Assembly (NCBI GenBank): GCA_910588935.1
Contig: CAJUSM010000004.1
Location: forward strand, 1 to 28,573
Length of the DNA stretch: 28,573 nt
Direction of reading: 5' to 3'
Source: an uncultured Oscillospiraceae bacterium
GTDB taxonomy: Bacteria > Bacillota > Clostridia > Oscillospirales > Acutalibacteraceae
This document shows, piece by piece, positions 22,605 through 28,573 of this stretch. The notes under the pieces were generated by a model. It was not told the origin of the DNA. It did no database searches and worked only from the letters and a program-made list of their open reading frames with translations. The translations under genes and the position numbers were made by a program. Each line of letters begins with the position of its first letter. The stretch's first letter is position 1.

Positions 22605-23633
22605 TTATTCGTGACGGAACTGGCTCAGCGCCTTTAGGTTTCCGCTGTTCAGATCCCGAATGTCCTTCACCCCGTACTTCATCATGACCAGCCTGGTTAA
22701 GCCCAGGCCAAAGGCAAAGCCTGTGTATTCCTCCGGATCCACACCGCCGGCCTTCAGCACATTGGGGTGAATCATACCGCAGGGGCAAAGCTCTACCCAG
22801 CCGGAGTGGTGGCAGGTGGAGCAGCCCTCTCCCCCGCAGATCAGGCAGCTGATGTCCAGCTCAAAGCCAGGCTCCACAAAGGGGAAAAAGCCTGGGCGCA
22901 GCCTAACCTTCACATCCCGCTCAAATACTTGAGAAAGCATGGTCTTCATAAAGTAAATCAGGTTGGAAATGGAAATATTTTTATCCACCATAATGCCTTC
23001 CATCTGGAAAAAAGTGTTCTCATGGCTGGCATCGGTTGCCTCGTTGCGAAAGCAGCGGCCAGGAAAAATTGCCCGTACCGGCGCGCCGTATTTGCGCAGA
23101 ATGGCGTTCTGGGCAGCCGAGGTATGGGTTTTCAGCAGCTGGCCATTTTCCAGATAATAGGTGTCCTGCATGTCTCGGGCCGGATGGTCCTTGGGGATAT
23201 TTACCGCCTCAAAGCATTCGTAATCTGTAACAATTTCCTTAAAATCCTCTACAATAAAGCCCATGGAGGCGAAAATTTCCTCCAGCTGCCTTTGCACAAT
23301 GGTAATAGGATGGTAGCTGCCGGACTCTCCGCCAGTGGGCAAAGTGACATCATAGACCTCGGCAGCGTCAATCTCCCGCTGAATCTCGGCGGCCTTAATG
23401 GTTTCCACCTGTTGAGCCAGGCGTTCCTCCACTTGGCGTTTCAGCTGGTTAATGTGCTGGCCCAGCTCCTTTTTCTGGTCGGCCCCAGCCCCTTTCAAAC
23501 CTTTCAGCAGCTCGGTAACCGAGCCCTTTTTGCCCAGATAGGCCACCCGCAGCTTTTCCACGGCCTCGCTGGTAGCGGTTTGGCCCAGCTCCGCCTCAAA
23601 GGCCTGGCGCAGGCTTTCTATTTTTCCTTTCAT
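22605..23633 (-). CDS. pheS: Phenylalanyl-tRNA synthetase alpha subunit
   Basis: Catalytic chain of phenylalanyl-tRNA synthetase. The 342-aa protein has the N-terminal helical coiled coil (about 1-90), then the class II core: the motif 1 region around HPARDMQDTYYL, motif 2 CFRNEATDASHENTFFQMEG, and motif 3 GFAFGLGLTRLVMMKYGVKDIR. It also has the cysteine-rich CLICGGEGCSTCHHSGW stretch that several Clostridia PheS proteins have. The ATG has GAGGTTG just upstream. It is the first gene of pheS-pheT, transcribed from a good sigma-70 promoter with a roughly 130-base leader. Confidence 0.97.
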   Translation of the reverse strand: MKGKIESLRQAFEAELGQTATSEAVEKLRVAYLGKKGSVTELLKGLKGAGADQKKELGQHINQLKRQVEERLAQQVETIKAAEIQREIDAAEVYDVTLPTGGESGSYHPITIVQRQLEEIFASMGFIVEDFKEIVTDYECFEAVNIPKDHPARDMQDTYYLENGQLLKTHTSAAQNAILRKYGAPVRAIFPGRCFRNEATDASHENTFFQMEGIMVDKNISISNLIYFMKTMLSQVFERDVKVRLRPGFFPFVEPGFELDISCLICGGEGCSTCHHSGWVELCPCGMIHPNVLKAGGVDPEEYTGFAFGLGLTRLVMMKYGVKDIRDLNSGNLKALSQFRHE

Positions 23634-23670
23634 TCTTACAACCTCTTTTCTTTCCTATATCGCGGCAAAG

Positions 23671-23713
23671 CCTCCCATATTCCCCGCTGGTAAGCGGAAA
23701 AGGGGAGTCTCCC
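23671..23713 (-). promoter_or_regulatory. Leader of pheS with alternative hairpins, no T-box
   Basis: The leader has a hairpin with stem 23684-23688/23693-23697 (CCGCT/AGCGG). The arm at 23703-23707 can pair either with 23709-23713 or with CTCCC at 23672-23676, giving two exclusive folds. The conserved T-box core (AGGGTGGNACCGCG) is not present, although pheST is T-box controlled in many Bacillota. Confidence 0.3.
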
Positions 23714-23769
23714 AAGTTTGGCTGTCATTATGTTGTGCCGTACGCTGAGAAAATAAATTCTTAAAATAC

Positions 23770-23798
23770 ATTATATCATGAAAACCCAGGGGATTCAA
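23770..23798 (-). promoter_or_regulatory. Sigma-70 promoter of pheST
   Basis: TTGAAT (23798-23793), exactly 17 bases, TATAAT (23775-23770). The start of transcription would be near 23763, about 130 bases before pheS. Confidence 0.85.
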
Positions 23799-23873
23799 GC
23801 AATTTTTGGCCAAGACCGGGGCCTCTGCCTTACTCTGCCCGGGGTTTTCCGGGCTTACCCCGGCAAAGCCTTG

Positions 23874-23912
23874 GGCCGGAAGCCCTTCTGTACCAGAAGA
23901 GCCCCCGGCCCG
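23874..23912 (-). terminator. Possible large hairpin after the rhamnose operon
   Basis: GGGCCGG ... CCCGGCCC arms enclose CTTCTG-tac-CAGAAG, forming a long imperfect stem about 30 bases beyond the fucO stop. There is no T-run, so it is at best a weak or factor-dependent end; another GC-rich stem follows before the pheST promoter. Confidence 0.35.
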
Positions 23913-23939
23913 GTAAGGGAGCGAAGCCCAAATCTATCC

Positions 23940-25085
23940 TTACATCAGCTTACGGAACAGCGAAATAAAGTCCTCTACTCCTGCCTCCCGAGGATTTCCA
24001 GGGGCACAGGCGTCGGCCGCGGCTGATTCGGCCAGGAAACGCAGGTCTTCCTCCTTCAGCGCCTCCAGCTTGGTAGGGATGCCAACATCCATGCTGAGCT
24101 GACGCACAGCGTCAATGGCTGCCTGGCGGTAGCTGGCCTGGTCCATGCCCTGGGTCTCTGCCCCCATGGCCCGGGCCACCTCTCGGAGCTTTTCCCCAGT
24201 GTATTCCTGGTTGTACTCCATCACAATGGGCAGGCACATGGCGCAGGCCACCCCGTGGGGGGTATCATACACAGCGCCCAAGGTGTGGGCCATAGAGTGG
24301 GCAATGCCCAGCCCTACATTAGAAAAGGCCATGCCGGTAACATACTGCGCCAGCGCCATGCCCTCCCGGCCCTGGGGCTGGTTTTCCACAGCAGAGCGCA
24401 GGTTTTGTGAGATAAGCCGGATGGCCTCCAGGTTCAGGCAGTCGGCCAGCTCCCAGGCGGCCTGGGTAGTATAGCCCTCAATGGCATGGGTCAAAGCGTC
24501 CATGCCGGTAGCGGCGGTCAGACTTTTCGGCATAGTACACATCATATCCGGATCCACCACGGCCACATTAGGGATATCGTTTACATCCACGCAGACAAAT
24601 TTGCGCTTTTTCTCGGTGTCAGTAATTACATAGTTGATGGTGGCCTCAGCAGCGGTGCCGGCGGTGGTGGGCACCGCAATGGTGAACACCGTAGGCTTTT
24701 GGGTGGGCGCCACGCCCTCCAGAGAGCGCACATCGGCAAACTGAGGGTTATTCACAATTATGCCGATGGCCTTGCCGGTATCCATCGAGGAACCGCCGCC
24801 AATGGCGATCATGTAGTCGGCGCCGCTGGCCTGGTAGGCCGCCACGCCGGACTGGACGTTTTCAATGGTAGGATTGGGCTTAATGTTGGAATAGATCTCG
24901 TAGGCCATACCCTCCCTGTCCAGGAGGTCTGTAAGCTTTTTGGTTACGCCAAGCTGGACCAAATCCGGATCTGTGGCAACAAATGCCTTTTGAAAGCCCT
25001 TTCCCCGGACAATGCCAGGTATCTCTTGGATAGCCCCTTTGCCATGATAGGAAATGCCGTTCAGCACAAAACGTTTCACTGCCAT
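23940..25085 (-). CDS. fucO: Iron-containing alcohol dehydrogenase, lactaldehyde reductase
   Basis: Group III (iron-type) alcohol dehydrogenase of 381 aa. Here, last in a rhamnose operon, it should reduce L-lactaldehyde to (S)-1,2-propanediol with NADH. The nucleotide loop GGGSSMDTGKA is at 96-106. The metal ligands are Asp196 and His200 in GMDALTHAIEGY, then His263 and His277 in IAHSMAHTLGAVYDTPHG, the same numbers as E. coli FucO. Length is standard. The ATG has GTGAGG about ten bases upstream. It follows rhaD by 81 bases. Placing this gene in the rhamnose operon, rather than relying on a fucose locus, is consistent with fermentative rhamnose use. The specific substrate is inferred from context plus strong similarity. 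Confidence 0.93.
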   Translation of the reverse strand: MAVKRFVLNGISYHGKGAIQEIPGIVRGKGFQKAFVATDPDLVQLGVTKKLTDLLDREGMAYEIYSNIKPNPTIENVQSGVAAYQASGADYMIAIGGGSSMDTGKAIGIIVNNPQFADVRSLEGVAPTQKPTVFTIAVPTTAGTAAEATINYVITDTEKKRKFVCVDVNDIPNVAVVDPDMMCTMPKSLTAATGMDALTHAIEGYTTQAAWELADCLNLEAIRLISQNLRSAVENQPQGREGMALAQYVTGMAFSNVGLGIAHSMAHTLGAVYDTPHGVACAMCLPIVMEYNQEYTGEKLREVARAMGAETQGMDQASYRQAAIDAVRQLSMDVGIPTKLEALKEEDLRFLAESAAADACAPGNPREAGVEDFISLFRKLM

Positions 25086-25166
25086 AATAATTGCCTCACA
25101 TACTTATCGTATTTTTGCCCCAGCTTTCCAGGGGAACAAACAGCGGTTACTCTGGGTCCTGTCTTT

Positions 25167-26012
25167 TTACCGCCCTGCCTGGCTTTCGTGCTTTTCATAC
25201 AAGAATTGCTCTGGCAGCTTCACCTTAAAGTCCACAGCCAAGCGCCGGAACTCGTCTGGCTGGATGGTCTGGCGCTTATAGGGCTGCATAGACAACACCT
25301 TTACCAGGATTTCCGCCGACTTTTCTACTGTATGCATAAGTCCAAAGGTTTCGTCAAAATCCGCCCCAGAGCAGAACATGCCGTGATGGGCCCAAATAGC
25401 TACATTGTACCGCTTCATCAGCTCGCTGGTGGCAACAGCAATGTCCTTTCCGCCAGGCACCATCCAAGGTACCACGCCAATGCCCTCTGGGAACACCACT
25501 GGGCACTCTGTGGCCATCTCCCATAGCTCCCGGGTAAAGACCTCGTCGCTAAGGGGCAGTACAAAGGTAAGGGCAATGGTATTGGCTGGATGGCAATGGT
25601 AAATTACCCGGTGCCTCCCCCCGGTGGCCCCGGCCTTTACCTCATGGTTCATCAAATGGCTGGGCAGCTCGCTGGTAGGGCGGCCGCCGTTTGCCAGGCC
25701 CCAGCAGATACGGTAGTTTTCCCCTTTTTCGTCCAGCTCTATAATGCCAAAGCTTTCCTCCGGCTGAATGGCCACATTGCGAAAATACTTTCCCGAGCCG
25801 GTTACCAAAAAGTACGCCCCGGCCAAAGCCGGCACACTGGCCCCAATCTCCTGCCACTGGCCAGGGGCAAATTCCTTTTCTACGCTTTTTGCCTCTTCCA
25901 GGCAAAGCCGGTAGCTTAGGTTGCCCCCGTTGCGCTCGTGCCAGCCCTGTTCCCAGCCATCCTGGGCCATTCGCATAAAGCCCTGCACAAATCCCGCTTT
26001 TAAAACCTCCAC
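25167..26012 (-). CDS. rhaD: Rhamnulose-1-phosphate aldolase
   Basis: Class II zinc aldolase splitting L-rhamnulose-1-phosphate into DHAP and L-lactaldehyde. The 281-aa length is near that of E. coli RhaD (274). Visible motifs: WEQGWHERNGGNLSYRL (about 19-35) for substrate phosphate binding; YHCHPAN, with two zinc histidines; EGIGVVPWMVPGG; and WAHHGMFCSG, with the third zinc histidine. The start is GTG 26012, two bases after the rhaA stop, with AAGGAGAGAGGA just upstream inside the end of rhaA, so translation is coupled; the longer frame starting at 26123 lies inside rhaA and is rejected. It is followed by fucO. Confidence 0.96.
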   Translation of the reverse strand: MEVLKAGFVQGFMRMAQDGWEQGWHERNGGNLSYRLCLEEAKSVEKEFAPGQWQEIGASVPALAGAYFLVTGSGKYFRNVAIQPEESFGIIELDEKGENYRICWGLANGGRPTSELPSHLMNHEVKAGATGGRHRVIYHCHPANTIALTFVLPLSDEVFTRELWEMATECPVVFPEGIGVVPWMVPGGKDIAVATSELMKRYNVAIWAHHGMFCSGADFDETFGLMHTVEKSAEILVKVLSMQPYKRQTIQPDEFRRLAVDFKVKLPEQFLYEKHESQAGR

Positions 26013-26013
26013 C

Positions 26014-27270
26014 TTATCCTCTCTCCTTTCGCACAATGTGCTCGTACTCCCGCACCCTTTCCAGCCATTGCCCGTCCTCCGGCACCTTCCAGCGCCGGCA
26101 ATACTCTGCCCAAATTTCGCCAAAGGGCAAGGTTTTCAGCTCCTCCTGGCGTACCAAAAGCGAAGTGAAATCTCCCTGGTCCTGCAGTGCTTTTAATGCC
26201 TGGTGGGGTGTGACAAGCGCCCAAAGCAGAGCCTTTTGCACATTACGAAAACCCACTGTCCAGGCGGCAATCCGATTAATTGAGGCGTCAAAATAATCCA
26301 AAGCAATTTTAACAGAGCCCTCCAAACCGCCGCAGCGCACAATTTCTTTACAGATCTCCTTTGTTTCGTCATCCAGCAGTACCACATGGTCGCTGTCCCA
26401 ACGGATAGGCCGGGTAATATGCAGGGCAATCTCTGGGAAAAAGGCCAGCAGGGCGGGGATTTTATCGCTGACCATCTCGGTAGGATGATAATGCCCGTTG
26501 TCCATTAAGGGAATGCATTTATCCCGGTTCATCGCCGCGTACAGCAGGCTGAATTCCCCGCTGCCGGCAGTATAAGCCTCTACCCCAATGCCAAAAACCT
26601 TGGACTCCACACAGGGCTTCACTTTGCGGAAGTCATAGGGCTCTTTCAGAATTTCATCAATAGATTCCCTGTACCGCTGCCGGGGGCCCAGCCGGTCGGC
26701 AGGGATGTCCTTAAAGCCGTCGCCGGTCCAAATATTCATAACGCATTCCTGGCCCAATTCCTCTGCCAGGTACTGAGAAATACGGATACAGGCCCTGCCA
26801 TGGCGAATCCAGAACCGGCGGGTCTCCTGGTTAGGAGAAGAGAGGGTGAGAGGGTCGCATTTCTCGTGGGAGAAAAAGGTGGGGTTAAAGTCCGCGCCCA
26901 GGCTCCGCTCTTTGCAGAAATTCACCCATTCTTGAAAATGCTTTGGTTCCAGGCTGTCCCGGTCTGCCCACTGGCCCGGCTGGAAAATGGCATAGCTGGC
27001 ATGGAGATTTAGCTTCTTTGTCCCTGGGCACAGGGCCAGCACCTGGTCCAGGTCCTCCATCAGCTCCTGGGGTGTTCTAGCCCTGCCAGGATAATTCCCG
27101 GTGGTCTGTATGCCGCCGGTCAAAGGCTTGTCCGGGTCGGTATCAAAGCCCCGCACATCGTCGCCCTGCCAGCAGTGCAGGGCAACCGGAACCTTTCCCA
27201 GCCGGTCCATTCCGGTTTCCACATCCACTCCCCATGCCCTGTATTTGGCTTTTGCCTCTTCAAAACTCAT
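26014..27270 (-). CDS. rhaA: L-rhamnose isomerase
   Basis: Interconverts L-rhamnose and L-rhamnulose with divalent metals in a TIM barrel. The 418-aa length equals the family norm (419 in E. coli). Signature stretches include GVDVETGMDRL near the N-terminus, GGIQTTGNYPGRAR (about 52-65), KLNLHASYA, GADFNPTFFSH, DNGHYHPTEMVSDK and the metal-binding IRWDSDHVVLLDD. The ATG overlaps the TGA of rhaB by four bases (ATGA), the classic coupling arrangement; rhaD begins within two bases of its end. No sign of truncation. Confidence 0.98.
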   Translation of the reverse strand: MSFEEAKAKYRAWGVDVETGMDRLGKVPVALHCWQGDDVRGFDTDPDKPLTGGIQTTGNYPGRARTPQELMEDLDQVLALCPGTKKLNLHASYAIFQPGQWADRDSLEPKHFQEWVNFCKERSLGADFNPTFFSHEKCDPLTLSSPNQETRRFWIRHGRACIRISQYLAEELGQECVMNIWTGDGFKDIPADRLGPRQRYRESIDEILKEPYDFRKVKPCVESKVFGIGVEAYTAGSGEFSLLYAAMNRDKCIPLMDNGHYHPTEMVSDKIPALLAFFPEIALHITRPIRWDSDHVVLLDDETKEICKEIVRCGGLEGSVKIALDYFDASINRIAAWTVGFRNVQKALLWALVTPHQALKALQDQGDFTSLLVRQEELKTLPFGEIWAEYCRRWKVPEDGQWLERVREYEHIVRKERG

Positions 27271-28573
27271 GGTTGAACCTCCTTAATCGCAAAACTTTTT
27301 TCTATGCTGCGCCGGGCAGCCTCTAGGTCTGCAAACTCGCCTCCCCGGATCATCTGAACAACTAAGTTGCCAATGGCAGTACCCTCTGTTGGCCCGGCGA
27401 AAACAGGCAGGCCAGCAGCCTTGGCGGTCAGCTCGTTTAGGTAGCTGTCTTGGGAGCCGCCCCCCACAATGTGGATGCCGGTAAAAGCCTTCCCAGTCAG
27501 CCCGGCCAGGTCTTGGATGGAACGGGCATAGTACTCCGCCAGGCTTTTATACACGCACTGCATCAGCTGGCCCACGGTTTCTGGTACCGGCTGGCCGGTC
27601 TCTCCACAGGCCTGCTTTACCGCCTCTGCCATGCTCTCTGGAGAGAGGAAACAGTCTAGGTTTACATCCACCACAGAGGGGAATTCCGCCGCCTCCCGGG
27701 CCGCCTGGGCCAGCTGGGAAAAACTCCACTCTTTCCCGGCCGCGCTCCGGCTTTCCCGGCCAGCCACATAACTGACCCCGTTGAGCTCCCGGCGGATGGA
27801 TTGGATCATCCATAGGCCCATAATGTTTTTCAGGTACCGGTAGCGGTACCAAGCTCCGCCCTCGTTGGTAAAATTGGCCAGGCGGGAGGCCTCGGTGGTA
27901 ATGGGCTGGCTGTTTTCTATTCCCAGCAGAGACCAGGTACCGCTGGAAATATAGACCCCGTTCCCATCTCTGGCAGGAACAGCCAAAAAGGCCGAACCGG
28001 TGTCATGGGCGGCAGGCAGAACCACTGTAGTAGAAAACCCAACCTTTGCTTGAATTTCTGGGCGCAGCTCGCCCACTAGGGATCCTGGCATAGAAAGGGG
28101 GCCAAACAGCCGCTGGGGCAAGCCCAGCCGGGCGATCAGCTCCTTGTCCCAGGTCTTCTCCTTCGCGTTTACCAGGCTGGTGGTGCTGGCCTCGGTATAC
28201 TCCTGAAGCTTTCTCCCGGTAAGCAAAAAATCGAAATAGTCGGGAATCATCAGCAGGCTGGCAGCCTGTTCCAGCTGTTCCGGGTGTTCTTCCCTCAAGG
28301 CAGCCAGCTGGTAAATGGTGTTAAAGCTCTGCTTCTGAATACCCGCCCGGTGGTAAAGCTCTTCTGGCGAGATTACCCCTTCCACCAGCTGGTGGGCATT
28401 TTGGGTCCGGCTGTCCCGGTAAGCCACAGCGTCGCCCACCGGCCTGTCCTGGCTATCCAGCAAAACAAAGTCTACGCCCCAGGTGTCTATGCCTAGAGAA
28501 ACCGGAATTTTTCCCAGTTCCCCGCAAGCCCGCAGCCCCTCCAGAATGCCCTGCCAAAGATGATCTATATCCC
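27267..28573 (-). CDS. rhaB: Rhamnulokinase (5' end outside the window)
   Basis: FGGY-family kinase phosphorylating L-rhamnulose at O1. The frame is open to the window edge, so 434 residues are visible and the N-terminus (about 50-60 residues, with the first phosphate loop) is missing. The first visible part reads SLGIDTWGVDFVLLD, the FGGY substrate motif of rhamnulokinases, followed by DAVAYRDSRTQ. PAAHDTGSAFLAVPA holds the likely catalytic aspartate, then YISSGTWSLLGIE, and HIVGGGSQDSYLNELTA near the C-terminus binds ATP. The TGA overlaps the rhaA ATG. It appears to be upstream in the operon; any promoter, regulator or transporter lies beyond the window. Confidence 0.96.
   Translation of the reverse strand, partial: DIDHLWQGILEGLRACGELGKIPVSLGIDTWGVDFVLLDSQDRPVGDAVAYRDSRTQNAHQLVEGVISPEELYHRAGIQKQSFNTIYQLAALREEHPEQLEQAASLLMIPDYFDFLLTGRKLQEYTEASTTSLVNAKEKTWDKELIARLGLPQRLFGPLSMPGSLVGELRPEIQAKVGFSTTVVLPAAHDTGSAFLAVPARDGNGVYISSGTWSLLGIENSQPITTEASRLANFTNEGGAWYRYRYLKNIMGLWMIQSIRRELNGVSYVAGRESRSAAGKEWSFSQLAQAAREAAEFPSVVDVNLDCFLSPESMAEAVKQACGETGQPVPETVGQLMQCVYKSLAEYYARSIQDLAGLTGKAFTGIHIVGGGSQDSYLNELTAKAAGLPVFAGPTEGTAIGNLVVQMIRGGEFADLEAARRSIEKSFAIKEVQP

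Noticed and set aside
22504..22788. N-terminal extension of PheT by 95 codons
   Set aside because: The extension overlaps pheS and the palindromic gap, and ATG 22503 has an RBS and the family N-terminus.
26013..26123. N-terminal extension of RhaD
   Set aside because: It lies inside rhaA in another frame; GTG 26012 has an RBS and gives the normal RhaD length.

Overview
The window reads as chromosomal DNA of a moderately GC-rich low-molecular-weight-phylum Bacillota bacterium, most likely class Clostridia (Oscillospirales-like gut anaerobe). Pointers are the long single-chain PurL with a fused glutaminase domain, an IreB (UPF0297) gene, an ECF sigma factor paired with a DUF4179-like membrane protein, SdpI- and SOD-like Clostridia-type small proteins, strong AGGAGG-type ribosome binding sites and frequent GTG/TTG starts. 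The taxonomic call is inference. I see no rRNA, tRNA, CRISPR array, prophage or complete insertion sequence.

Layout. (1) 1-10617, plus strand: purL with a GC-rich structured leader; aroF-type DAHP synthase behind a 281-base gap holding a 14-bp inverted repeat that looks like a miniature transposable element; a folate run of Nudix hydrolase, folP, folB and folK; then sbcC, closed by a bidirectional terminator. (2) 10666-16490, minus strand: a membrane glycosyltransferase 2 gene, and a two-gene ECF sigma / very large (1276 aa) single-pass DUF4179-like operon with its own terminator and a candidate autoregulated ECF promoter. (3) 16658-19748, mostly small genes on the minus strand: a DUF6106-like membrane protein, an AT-rich GrpB-family gene that looks acquired, an SdpI-family membrane protein behind a perfect consensus promoter, a superoxide-dismutase-like protein that seems to have lost its metal ligands, and a divergent 71-aa protein. 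(4) 19440-23633, minus strand: a 102-aa unknown gene with ireB, then pheT and pheS. (5) 23940-28573, minus strand: an L-rhamnose operon rhaB-rhaA-rhaD-fucO, whose rhaB 5' end lies outside the window.

How the genes work together. AroF feeds chorismate, the source of p-aminobenzoate for FolP; the folate products supply one-carbon units for purine synthesis, in which PurL acts, so the first 7.7 kb is metabolically coherent even though it is not one operon. The rhamnose operon would take L-rhamnose to rhamnulose, rhamnulose-1-phosphate, then DHAP plus L-lactaldehyde, with FucO reducing lactaldehyde to 1,2-propanediol to regenerate NAD+ in anaerobic growth. The sigma/DUF4179 pair is a probable envelope-sensing circuit. 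The most unusual items are the expanded repeat-bearing sensor, the ligand-less SOD relative, the MITE-like element before aroF, and several strong inverted repeats between genes.
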